Of a stretch of 64,000 bases of DNA, positions 16,649-24,936 are shown piece by piece. Numbering within the stretch: the stretch's first letter is position 1; every line of letters starts with the position of its first letter. The notes beneath the pieces are model-generated. The model worked only from the letters and a program-made list of their open reading frames with translations, had not been told where the DNA came from and searched no databases. Location: NCBI RefSeq assembly GCF_001049495.1, contig NZ_CDWI01000011.1:434001-498000 (forward strand), read 5' to 3'. The translations under genes and the position numbers were made by a program. This stretch comes from Microbacterium sp. 3J1 (GTDB lineage Bacteria > Actinomycetota > Actinomycetes > Actinomycetales > Microbacteriaceae).

Positions 16649-19600
16649 CCGTCATGGACCTTCCCGAGTCGATCGCGCCGGCCTCCGAGTCCTGGCCGGG
16701 GACGTTCGGAATATCGGCGACCGACATCGCCGCGGCGCTCGGGCAGCCCCCGCCGACGACCGCCCAGCAGCGGGTGATCGAGGCGCCCCCCGTCCCGGCG
16801 CTCGTCGTCGCGGGCGCGGGGAGCGGTAAGACCGAGACGATGTCGGGCAGGGTCGTCTGGCTCGTCGCGAACGGGCACGTGCGTCGGGATGAGATCCTCG
16901 GTCTCACCTTCACCCGGAAGGCAGCGGGTGAGCTCGCGGAGCGGATCGGCGCCCGCCTGGCGGTGATCGACGAGTACGGCAGGCGGGGGCTGCTGCCCTT
17001 CCTGCCGCAGATCGTGTCGTCCGGCGACCTGCGCCGCGTCGACGACGCGGCGCCGGGGAGGCAGCGCGAGCTCGTGCGGAGGGACGTGCTCGACGAGCTC
17101 GCCGAGCGGCACGACACCGGATGGGATCCCGCGACGCCCCGTGCGGCGGAGGACCTCATGATCCGACCTCGCGTGTCGACGTACAACGCGTTCGCCGACG
17201 GGATCGTGCGCGAGCACGCTGCCAGGATCGGGCGCGACTCCGACGTCGCGATGCTGAGCCAGGCGGCGTCCTGGATGCTGGCTCGCGAGGTCGTCCTGCG
17301 TGCCGACCTTCCGCAGCTCGAGGAGATCGACTTCGCTCTCGGGACGGTCATCGACGCCGTGCAGCGGCTGGCCGGCGACGTGCTCGACCACCGGGTCGAC
17401 CTCGATCGCGCCGTGCGGATCGCCCGCGAGCAGGCTGCGGCCTTCGAGCCGTTCCGCGGCAACGGCGACGTCGACAAGGCGGCGCGCAACCTGCTGGGGC
17501 TCGACACTCTCGCGCAGCTCGTACGGGACTACATCGCCGAGAAGAGCCGACGAGGCGTGCTCGACTTCGCCGACCAGGTCGGCGGGGCGTACGACATCGT
17601 CGAGTCGGCTCCCGACGTCCGCCTGGAACTCAGGGAGCAGCACAGGGTCGTGCTGCTCGACGAGTACCAGGACACCTCGGTCATCCAGACGAAGTTCCTG
17701 GCGGAGCTCTTCAGAGACTCCGCCGTGATGGCGGTGGGCGACCCGCACCAGTCGATCTACGGCTGGCGAGGCGCGAGCGCCGACAACCTCTACGCCTTCT
17801 CCGGCGCGTTCGTCGGCGGCGGCGACCGGCCGGATGCGCGCACCTACAGCCTGATGACGAGCTGGCGCAACGACAGCAGCATCCTCGAGGTCGCGAATCG
17901 TGTTCTCGTGCCGTTGCAGCGCCCGGGCCTCGACGTGCCGCCGCTCGAGCCGAGACCGGGTGCCGGCGAGGGCGCCGTAGAGGTCCGGTTCCCGTTCACC
18001 GTCGACGACGAGGCCGAGGAGGTGGCGTCATGGTTCGCAGAGCGGCGAGCGGCGCACGACGCGAGCGCGCCGACGCGACCGCACACCGGTGCGATCCTGT
18101 TCCGGTCGAAGAAGCACATGCAGACCTTCGCGGCCGCGCTCGCCGCACGCGGCATCCCGCACCGGATCCTCGGACTCGGTGGACTCCTCGCCACCCCCGA
18201 GGTCGTCGACGTGGTGTCGACTCTCCGCGTCGTGCACGACCCGACGGCCGGTTCTGCGCTGATCCGGCTTCTCACGGGGCCGAGGTTCGGTGTCGGGGTC
18301 GCCGACATGGCAGCCCTCTACGATCTCGGCCGCACCCTGTCGGAGCGTGACACGTCGATGGCTCCGTTGCCCGAGGAGATGCGGCTGCGGCTGCGCTCCT
18401 CGAGGGGAGCGGACGAGGCCGTGTCGATCGTCGACGCGGTCGACGTGGTGCGTGCAGTGCGAGACGACTATCGCCTGATCGCGGGCATCACCGCCGACGG
18501 ACGTGCGCGGATCCGCGCGGCGGGCGAGATGCTCGAACGCCTGCGCCGGGCATCGTCCCAGCCGATCCCGGAGCTGGTGCGACTCATCGAGCTCGAACTC
18601 CGCCTCGACATCGAGCTCGCCGCGAACGAGACGAGGGGGCCGGCCCGGGTGGCCGCGACCCAGCTCAGGGCGTTCTCGGACGAGGTGCGGGCGTTCCTCA
18701 CGGCGGACGAGCGGGGCACGATCGGCAGCCTGCTCGCCTGGCTGGAGAAGGCCGAGAGCACCGACGAGCTGATGCCTCGTCCCGAGCCTCCGGAGCCAGG
18801 CGTCGTCCAGCTGCTGACGATCCACGGGTCGAAGGGCCTGGAATGGGACGCCGTCGCGGTCGTGCGACTGGTGGCCGATGAGCTGCCGAGCCGCGTGTCC
18901 GACACCTCCGGGTGGTTCGGCTTCGGAGTCGTGCCCTTCGCGCTGCGCGGCGACCGCGACGCGCTACCCCGTTTCGAGTGGGATCCCGAGGCGGCGATGG
19001 GAGACGAGACCGACCCGAAGAAGCGGCAGGCGCTGGCGCAGTCCTCCCTTTCCGGCGGGATCTCGAAGGCGAATCCCCGCGGTGGGGCGCTGAAGAGGTT
19101 CAAGGACGCCTACCGCGAATACCAGCAGCAGGAGGAGCGCCGGCTCGCCTACGTCGCCGTGACCCGTGCGAAGACCGATCTGCTGCTGAGCGGTTCCCAC
19201 TGGGCCGGGCAGAAGTCCCCGCGCGTGCCGAGTCCGTACCTCGTGGAGGCGATGGAGGCGAGGGGACTCGACCCCATCGACCCGGTCGACCCCGACGACA
19301 ACCCCTACGAGGGGCCGGGCGCGACGCTCACCTGGCCGCTCGATCCGCTCGGTGCCCGCCGCGCCGTCGTGGAGCCCGCCGCCCGTGCCGTGCGCGAAGC
19401 GGCCGGCCACGACCCGGCACCCACCCCCGAACTCGCGCGACTGCTGGCCGAGCGCGCGGCGCGGCTGCGGGGGACCGATGCGCCGCCGCCCACACGCGTG
19501 CCGGCCTCGCGTTTCAAGGACTACGTCACGGACTTCCACGGCACTCTGTCGTCGATCGTGCGCCCGATGCCCGAGCGTCCGTATCGGCAGACCCGCCTCG

Positions 19601-20166
19601 GGACGCTCTTCCATGCCTGGGTGGAGCGCCGCAGCGAGGTCGTCGGGGTCGGCTCCCGAGTCGACGAGGCGCTGTGGGAACTCGACGAAGACGACCCGGC
19701 CGCCGGGTTCGGCGACGGCGAGGCCGAGGTCTCCGCCGCCGATGCCGCCGACCTCTCCACACTGCAGGCGATCTTCGAGCGCAGCGAGTGGGGCGGACGA
19801 AAGCCCATCGCGGTCGAGATCGAGATCGATTTCGCCCTCGGCGCGGGTGTGGAGGACGACGCGGGCGAACCGCACATCGTGATCTGCAAGCTCGACGCCG
19901 TCTACCGCCGGGAGGACAGGGGCGGGCGGATCGAGATCGTGGACTGGAAGACCGGCAAGGCGCCGCGCACGGCCGCAGAGCGCGAGGAGCGGATGCTGCA
20001 GCTGGCGCTCTACCGGCTGGCCTATCACCGTCGGTTCGGGGTGCCGCTCGAGGAGATCGACGTGGCGCTGTACTACGTGGCCGATGACCTCGTCATCCCC
20101 GGGGACCGGATCTACTCCGAGTCCGAGCTCTTCCACCGCTGGAGCGCGGCACGCGCTGCGCGCTGA
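16645..20166 (+). CDS. adnB: Helicase-nuclease subunit AdnB (main motor)
   Basis: A 1173-residue SF1A helicase with C-terminal nuclease. Walker A AGAGSGKT lies near 55-62, TFTRKAAGEL is motif Ia, VVLLDEYQDTS near 336 is motif II, GDPHQSIYGWRG is motif III, TIHGSKGLEWD is motif V and YVAVTRAKTD is motif VI. The RecB-like nuclease shows LFHAWVERR near 983 and the catalytic VDWKTGK near 1100. It pairs with AdnA to unwind and cut DNA ends for recombination. Start ATG overlaps the adnA stop as ATGA, ensuring matched synthesis. Its last 55 bases overlap the 3' end of the convergent pseudokinase gene. Confidence 0.93.
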   Translation: MTVMDLPESIAPASESWPGTFGISATDIAAALGQPPPTTAQQRVIEAPPVPALVVAGAGSGKTETMSGRVVWLVANGHVRRDEILGLTFTRKAAGELAERIGARLAVIDEYGRRGLLPFLPQIVSSGDLRRVDDAAPGRQRELVRRDVLDELAERHDTGWDPATPRAAEDLMIRPRVSTYNAFADGIVREHAARIGRDSDVAMLSQAASWMLAREVVLRADLPQLEEIDFALGTVIDAVQRLAGDVLDHRVDLDRAVRIAREQAAAFEPFRGNGDVDKAARNLLGLDTLAQLVRDYIAEKSRRGVLDFADQVGGAYDIVESAPDVRLELREQHRVVLLDEYQDTSVIQTKFLAELFRDSAVMAVGDPHQSIYGWRGASADNLYAFSGAFVGGGDRPDARTYSLMTSWRNDSSILEVANRVLVPLQRPGLDVPPLEPRPGAGEGAVEVRFPFTVDDEAEEVASWFAERRAAHDASAPTRPHTGAILFRSKKHMQTFAAALAARGIPHRILGLGGLLATPEVVDVVSTLRVVHDPTAGSALIRLLTGPRFGVGVADMAALYDLGRTLSERDTSMAPLPEEMRLRLRSSRGADEAVSIVDAVDVVRAVRDDYRLIAGITADGRARIRAAGEMLERLRRASSQPIPELVRLIELELRLDIELAANETRGPARVAATQLRAFSDEVRAFLTADERGTIGSLLAWLEKAESTDELMPRPEPPEPGVVQLLTIHGSKGLEWDAVAVVRLVADELPSRVSDTSGWFGFGVVPFALRGDRDALPRFEWDPEAAMGDETDPKKRQALAQSSLSGGISKANPRGGALKRFKDAYREYQQQEERRLAYVAVTRAKTDLLLSGSHWAGQKSPRVPSPYLVEAMEARGLDPIDPVDPDDNPYEGPGATLTWPLDPLGARRAVVEPAARAVREAAGHDPAPTPELARLLAERAARLRGTDAPPPTRVPASRFKDYVTDFHGTLSSIVRPMPERPYRQTRLGTLFHAWVERRSEVVGVGSRVDEALWELDEDDPAAGFGDGEAEVSAADAADLSTLQAIFERSEWGGRKPIAVEIEIDFALGAGVEDDAGEPHIVICKLDAVYRREDRGGRIEIVDWKTGKAPRTAAEREERMLQLALYRLAYHRRFGVPLEEIDVALYYVADDLVIPGDRIYSESELFHRWSAARAAR

Positions 20167-21461
20167 GCCTCGTCCTCCGGGGACGCCGAAGCGACGTCGT
20201 CCCCGTCCCGACGCGCATCCTGCCGGGTGCTCCCGCCGGAGTTCCCCGCATGCTCGCGCCCGGCGCCCTCGCGGTCGGCATGGTCGGAAACCGTCCGGAC
20301 GCCACTGAGGTCCTCGGTCTCCAGGCCGCCGATCTGCGCCCGGCGAGCGGCGTCGGACGCGGCATCCGTCAGGTCAGACGTCTCGGTGCCGTCGGCATCC
20401 TCGTGCCACAGCTCGCCCGGTCGATAGGCGTCGGTCTGCATGGAGGTGTCGGCGCCCGCAGCCGCAGGGGCCGGGACCCGATCGAGAGCGTCCATGGCCG
20501 AGTCCACCCCGTCCTGGCGGGACGAGATCACCCGGAGGTCGTCCGAGCGCAGTCCGTCTGCGAGAGCCTCGAGCAGTGCCGCGGCGTCGTCGACGATATC
20601 CGGACGACGGAGCGAATCGCCATGCACGAGCCAGCGGGCGAACTCGAGCTCGGCCAGCAGTCGGGCCCTCACCTCGAGCGCTCCGTCCAGCACACGATCG
20701 GAGGCGCGGGCGTAAGCCGCGAGGACGTCGGCCGCAGCATCGGGTGCTGTCGACAGCCAGGACAGATCGACGGCGGGATCCCCGACCGAGAGCGCGTGCC
20801 ACCCCAGCAGGCCCGTCACCGCGGGGCCGCGCTCGGAGTCGTCGTCGAAGACGAAGGACGACGCCTGCACACCGCCCATGACGACGGACGCCTCGAATCG
20901 CCAGAGATCGTCGTCGGCCATGGCCTCGCGCCACCGGACGGTGAGGCGAGCCGGAACGCGTCCGGTCGACGCGGCGGTGTCGACGAGCCGCGCGAGCTCG
21001 TCGCGCGACTCCTGGGCCGTGCGGGTGAGGAGTCCCGCACCGCGCACGACCGAAGTCGGAAGAGCGTGCAGCGCCGCGATGGCAGTGCCCATCGATTCCG
21101 CCGCTCCGCGTCCCGGGGGGACCAGCGCGGCCTCGATCTGGAATCCGGGAAGCAGCTCCGTGACGAGCGCCGGCGCATCGCCCAGACGCGTCTCGCCGAC
21201 GTACTCAGGGGCCTTGAAGGGCAGCATCGCGCGCGCGCCGGCCGTCAGGGCGCGCAGCGCGAGCGCTTCCGCCGCGAGCTCTCGGGCCGCCTCGTCGTCC
21301 TCGGCGACACGGATCGCCAGCTCTCGTCCGTCGGCGAGCGTCGCGACGGCGGAGTCGAAGCGGCTGTCACCGTCAGCGGTCAGAGCGCGGGCTCCCGTGA
21401 CGTCCGCTCCGGGCAATGCGGCCGTCACAGCCGCGGCTAGAGTGAAAGGAGAGCGTCCCAT
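20112..21461 (-). CDS. APH-fold pseudokinase with acidic tail
   Basis: A 449-residue protein. Residues 1-310 follow the aminoglycoside/macrolide phosphotransferase fold. Catalytic positions are replaced: the usual HGDxxxxN loop reads VVMGGVQASSF (195-202), the metal Asp of IDW is Gly (VTGLLGW, 220), and the N-lobe Lys is Arg (AIRVAE). The structural GDPAVDLSW is kept. Residues 315-449 are disordered and acidic. This argues against antibiotic-phosphotransferase activity. The start at 21461 is set by a TACCCT box 6 bases upstream. The stop lies 55 bases inside adnB, tail to tail. Its place among adnAB, nudC and uvrD2 suggests a DNA-metabolism link, which is inference only. Confidence 0.8.
   Translation of the reverse strand: MGRSPFTLAAAVTAALPGADVTGARALTADGDSRFDSAVATLADGRELAIRVAEDDEAARELAAEALALRALTAGARAMLPFKAPEYVGETRLGDAPALVTELLPGFQIEAALVPPGRGAAESMGTAIAALHALPTSVVRGAGLLTRTAQESRDELARLVDTAASTGRVPARLTVRWREAMADDDLWRFEASVVMGGVQASSFVFDDDSERGPAVTGLLGWHALSVGDPAVDLSWLSTAPDAAADVLAAYARASDRVLDGALEVRARLLAELEFARWLVHGDSLRRPDIVDDAAALLEALADGLRSDDLRVISSRQDGVDSAMDALDRVPAPAAAGADTSMQTDAYRPGELWHEDADGTETSDLTDAASDAARRAQIGGLETEDLSGVRTVSDHADREGAGREHAGNSGGSTRQDARRDGDDVASASPEDEAQRAARAALQRWKSSDSE
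20178..20205 (+). terminator. Possible adnB terminator hairpin
   Basis: 8-bp inverted repeat CGGGGACG/CGTCCCCG with a 12-base loop, starting 12 bases after the adnB stop. It lies in the C-terminal coding sequence of the opposing pseudokinase gene and has no T-tract. Confidence 0.35.
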
Positions 21462-21467
21462 CCCCCC

Positions 21468-21473
21468 AGGGTA
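21468..21473 (-). promoter_or_regulatory. -10 box of a leaderless transcript (pseudokinase)
   Basis: TACCCT on the minus strand, separated by six G from the ATG at 21461. Confidence 0.55.
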
Positions 21474-21525
21474 GGTCGGCTCAGGGGCGGTCCCGCCTCC
21501 GCCACGCCCGTGAGAGAGGGAGTCG

Positions 21526-22446
21526 ATGACCACAATGCGCCCATCCCTCGACCGCGCCGCCGAATTGCGCACCGAATCGGGCATCGTCGATCGACTGCGC
21601 GGCGAGGAATCGAGCCGAGTGATCGCCGTCCGCGACGGGCGGGTGCGCATAGCCGGCGCAGACCTCCAGGAGGCCGCGCTGCTGCGTGTTCCGCCGGCGG
21701 AGATCGCCGAGGCGACGTGGGCGCTGCTCGGACGCGACGCCGAAGGACATGCGGTGCTGCTGGCCTCCCTCGCGCCGGAGGCGGACAGTGTCGACGCCGC
21801 CCCGGCGGAGACCTGGCTCGGGCTCCGCGACTTCGGCGCGAACCTGAGCGCCGGGGACTCGGAGCTGCTCATCGAAGCCCTGGCCCTCGCCGGCTGGCTC
21901 CGCGACGCGCCGTTCTGCCCGCGCTGCGGAGGAGGCACCGAACTGCGTCAGGCCGGGTGGTCGCGGCGATGCCTGGTGTGCGGACGCGAGCACTTCCCGC
22001 GCATGGACCCCGCTGTCATCGTGGCGGTCGAGAGTCCGGACGGCGAGCGGCTGCTCCTCGGAGCGAACGCGAACTGGGGAGGGCGGATGTACTCGTGCTT
22101 CGCGGGATTCACCGAGGCGGGGGAGTCCCTGGAGTCGACGGTGCACCGCGAGCTCGAAGAGGAATCCGGCGTCCGCCTGTCGTCGCTCCGCTACATGTCG
22201 TCCCAGCCCTGGCCGTTCCCTCGTTCGCTGATGCTCGGCTTCCGCGCCGTGGCGGTCGATGAGGACGAGGTGCGCCCCGACGGCGAGGAGATCATCGACG
22301 TCCGCTGGTTCACGCGAGACGAGATCGGCTCCGCTCTCCGCGGCGACGGACCGGTGGGTCTCCCCGGCCCTGCCTCCATCGCCCGAGCACTCATCGTCTC
22401 CTGGTTCGAGGAGCGACCCGGCTCCGTGGGGAGCGACCCCAGGTGA
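21526..22446 (+). CDS. nudC: NAD(+) diphosphatase / NAD-decapping hydrolase NudC
   Basis: A 306-residue Nudix hydrolase with an N-terminal non-catalytic domain (1-120). The zinc ribbon has CPRCGG and CLVCGREHFPR (about 126-150), the Nudix box is GFTEAGES...RELEEESG (about 189-211), and the NADH-specific SQPWPFPRSLM follows. It hydrolyses NAD(H) to NMN(H) and AMP and can remove NAD caps from RNA in related enzymes. The ATG has a GGGAG Shine-Dalgarno. Its stop overlaps the uvrD2 GTG start (GTGA). I recall nudC-uvrD2 adjacency from mycobacteria (Rv3199c-Rv3198c). Confidence 0.95.
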   Translation: MTTMRPSLDRAAELRTESGIVDRLRGEESSRVIAVRDGRVRIAGADLQEAALLRVPPAEIAEATWALLGRDAEGHAVLLASLAPEADSVDAAPAETWLGLRDFGANLSAGDSELLIEALALAGWLRDAPFCPRCGGGTELRQAGWSRRCLVCGREHFPRMDPAVIVAVESPDGERLLLGANANWGGRMYSCFAGFTEAGESLESTVHRELEEESGVRLSSLRYMSSQPWPFPRSLMLGFRAVAVDEDEVRPDGEEIIDVRWFTRDEIGSALRGDGPVGLPGPASIARALIVSWFEERPGSVGSDPR

Positions 22447-24164
22447 GCGCGCTCGACGCCCTCGACGATCGTCAACGCGAGGCGGCGTCGGTGCTGCGAG
22501 GTCCTGTGGCGGTGCTCGCAGGTGCCGGCACCGGCAAGACCAGGGTCATCACCCATCGCATCGCCCACGGCGTGGACACCGGCGCGTACTCGCCGTCGCG
22601 AGTCATGGCGGTCACCTTCACGGCGAAGGCCGCGGGAGAGCTCCGCGGTCGTCTGCGCGCACTCGGAGTCGAGGGTGTCGCGGCGCGTACGTTCCACGCG
22701 GCCGCGCTCGCGCAGCTGAACTTCTTCTGGCCGACGCTCGCCGGATCGCCCGCGCCGTCGATCATCGACAACAAGGTCCGGATGCTCGGGCAGGCCGCCG
22801 ACGCGATGCGTCTGCGTCCGAGCACCGCGACCCTCCGCGACATCGCGTCCGAGATCGAGTGGCGCAAGGTGTCGATGCTGTCGATCGAGCAGCACGCCGC
22901 GCAGGGGCGGACCGTGAGCGGGTTCGATCCGACGCAGATGGTCGAACTGCAGCAGCGCTATGAGGCGCTGAAGGACGAGAGGCACCAGCTCGACTTCGAG
23001 GACGTGCTGTTGGCGTGCGCCGGGATGCTCGAGGCGGAGCCGAGAGTCGCCGCGTCCGTGCACGAGCAGTACCGCCACTTCACCGTCGACGAGTTCCAAG
23101 ACGTCTCGCCGCTCCAGAACAGACTGCTCGAGCTCTGGCTCGGGGATCGTCGCGACATCTGCGTGGTCGGTGACGCGAGCCAGACCATCTACTCGTTCGC
23201 CGGAGCGGAGCAGAGATTCCTGCTGGAGTTCGAGCGACGGCATCCGGACGCCACGGTCGTGCGTCTCGAGACCAACTACCGCTCGCAGGCACCCATCCTG
23301 GAAGCCGCGAACGCGCTTATGCACGGACGACCGGGCGCCCTCGAACTGGTACCGGCCCGAGAGACCTTCAACGCCGAGGCTCCCACGGTCACGGCGTACG
23401 ACAGCGAGCGGGAAGAGGCCGAGGGGATCGCCGCCGCGATCGCCGCGCGCATCCAGGCCGGCGCATCACCAGCGGACATCGCGGTGCTCTACCGCGCGCA
23501 CGCCCAGTCAGCCGCGATCCAGCAGGCGCTCGCCGCGGAGGGGATCGCGACGTCCGTCCTCGGCGGGACGCGGTTCTTCGCCATGCCCGAGGTTCGACAG
23601 GCGATCCTCGCGCTGCGGGCCGCAGCGGTCGCACCGACCGAACAGGGATTCCTTCCCGGCGTGCAGCGCGTGCTGCGCGAACTCGGTCTCACCGATGACC
23701 CTCCCGCGGCGGGCGGGGCCCAGCGTGACGGATGGGAAGCCAGACGGGCGATCCTGCGACTCGCCGAGGAGGCGGGGCCGGACGAGAACCTGCGCAGCTT
23801 CAGCGACACGCTGATGGCGCGGGCGAAGGACCAGCACGAGCCGACCATGCGCACCGTGACCCTGTCCACCTTGCACGCGGCGAAGGGGCTCGAGTGGCCG
23901 CACGTCCATCTCGCCGGGTGGGCGGAGGGGGCGCTGCCCATCTCGTACGCCACCGGGTTCGAGGCGATCGACGAGGAGCGCCGCCTCGCCTACGTCGGCG
24001 TCACGCGAGCCGCGCGTACTCTCTCCCTGTCGTGGTCCCGGTCTGCCGGTCGAGGGGATCGTGCGCCCTCGAGGTTCCTGGCAGAGATAGGAACGACCGT
24101 TCGCGGCACCGGCATTCTTCGTGAAACGTCACCGACCGCCACGCGCGGTGTCCGTCAGCGCTGA
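22443..24164 (+). CDS. uvrD2: UvrD2-type SF1A DNA helicase, short form
   Basis: A 573-residue helicase with a complete motif set: AGAGTGKT (26-33), TFTAKAAGEL, DEFQDVSPLQ near 216, GDASQTIYSFAGA, ETNYRSQ, TLHAAKGLEWP and YVGVTRAARTL. Homology to UvrD2 is supported by position after nudC. Mycobacterial UvrD2 carries a C-terminal HRDC domain and a tetracysteine zinc segment (about 700 residues total); both are missing here, and the protein ends about 35 residues after motif VI. GTG start coupled to nudC. The last 164 bases overlap the opposing zinc-protein gene. Confidence 0.88.
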   Translation: MSALDALDDRQREAASVLRGPVAVLAGAGTGKTRVITHRIAHGVDTGAYSPSRVMAVTFTAKAAGELRGRLRALGVEGVAARTFHAAALAQLNFFWPTLAGSPAPSIIDNKVRMLGQAADAMRLRPSTATLRDIASEIEWRKVSMLSIEQHAAQGRTVSGFDPTQMVELQQRYEALKDERHQLDFEDVLLACAGMLEAEPRVAASVHEQYRHFTVDEFQDVSPLQNRLLELWLGDRRDICVVGDASQTIYSFAGAEQRFLLEFERRHPDATVVRLETNYRSQAPILEAANALMHGRPGALELVPARETFNAEAPTVTAYDSEREEAEGIAAAIAARIQAGASPADIAVLYRAHAQSAAIQQALAAEGIATSVLGGTRFFAMPEVRQAILALRAAAVAPTEQGFLPGVQRVLRELGLTDDPPAAGGAQRDGWEARRAILRLAEEAGPDENLRSFSDTLMARAKDQHEPTMRTVTLSTLHAAKGLEWPHVHLAGWAEGALPISYATGFEAIDEERRLAYVGVTRAARTLSLSWSRSAGRGDRAPSRFLAEIGTTVRGTGILRETSPTATRGVRQR

Positions 24165-24867
24165 GCTCGACGAAGCGTCCGGTCTGTGACGTGCGCGACA
24201 GCAGCTGCGCGACGACCGTCGCCGCCTCGGCCATGCGGGCAGCGCTCACCGGGCCCGCTGACCGCCCGATCAGCTGGGCGTGCATGCGCGGCCACGCCGG
24301 ATCGTCGTCCCGCTCGTGCTGCCCGAGGCAGGCGAGGCAGGGCGTCTCGCCGGGTACCACCACGGGGCCGACCGAGATGCGCCCGCGCTCGAGCGCGACG
24401 GGAAGATGCGTGACGTCCTCGCGGAGGTAGCGGGCGAACTGCATAGCCGCCGCGGCGCCTTCGATCAGGATCACCCCGATGTCGCCCGGATCCTCGCGGG
24501 TTCCGGCGGCCACCCCCTCATCGGCGAGCGCCTCGCGCATCCGGTACTCGCAGCGCGCGTCCGCCACATCGATGCTCTCGACCCATGCGGCATGGGGCGT
24601 CTCGGGGTCGTCGACGAGCAGTGGATCGAGTCGGGCGAGCAGCATCCTGGCCTCGCCCCGCGGAGCGCCGACGGAGTGCGCCAGAACATCGAAGGATGCT
24701 CGGCGGAAGCCCGCCGCCATACGCCCGACCAGCAGTTCGACCCACGGCTCGGACGCAGGTATCCGCAGGGTGCCCTCTATGCCGACCTGCAGTGTCTCCG
24801 CGTCGCGCCAGAGAAGCGGGACGCCGGGATCCAGGCGGGTGATCGTCTTGGGAGTCAGCGGAGACAT
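24001..24867 (-). CDS. ThiF/cyclodehydratase-like zinc protein (unknown role)
   Basis: A 288-residue protein. Residues 1-90 resemble the leader-binding, winged-helix-like start of TOMM cyclodehydratase partners. The middle (VILIEG) is Rossmann-like but lacks a clear GxGxxG. The motif PCLACLGQH (Cys 177 and 180) with CRC (252 and 254) forms a CxxC plus CxC zinc site. Databases often name such actinobacterial proteins TOMM leader-peptide-binding protein, but no precursor or partner is visible here. A CAGAAT box 6 bases before the ATG suggests its own leaderless promoter. The second zinc pair is encoded inside the 164-base overlap with uvrD2. Confidence 0.7.
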   Translation of the reverse strand: MSPLTPKTITRLDPGVPLLWRDAETLQVGIEGTLRIPASEPWVELLVGRMAAGFRRASFDVLAHSVGAPRGEARMLLARLDPLLVDDPETPHAAWVESIDVADARCEYRMREALADEGVAAGTREDPGDIGVILIEGAAAAMQFARYLREDVTHLPVALERGRISVGPVVVPGETPCLACLGQHERDDDPAWPRMHAQLIGRSAGPVSAARMAEAATVVAQLLSRTSQTGRFVELSADGHRAWRSVTFHEECRCRERSFLSLPGTSRAHDPLDRQTGTTTGREYARLA

Positions 24868-24936
24868 CCCCCGATTCTGCGGATCCTCCCGCCTCAGTGG
24901 GGCGGGCTCAGCGCATCCGTGGAGAAGTCCCGCGCG

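Noticed and set aside
20112..21461. Macrolide/aminoglycoside resistance gene
   Set aside because: All catalytic residues of the phosphotransferase are replaced, so a resistance call is not supported.
24001..24867. RiPP (thiazole/oxazole) biosynthesis cluster
   Set aside because: Only the cyclodehydratase-like protein is present. No YcaO, dehydrogenase or precursor peptide is found nearby.
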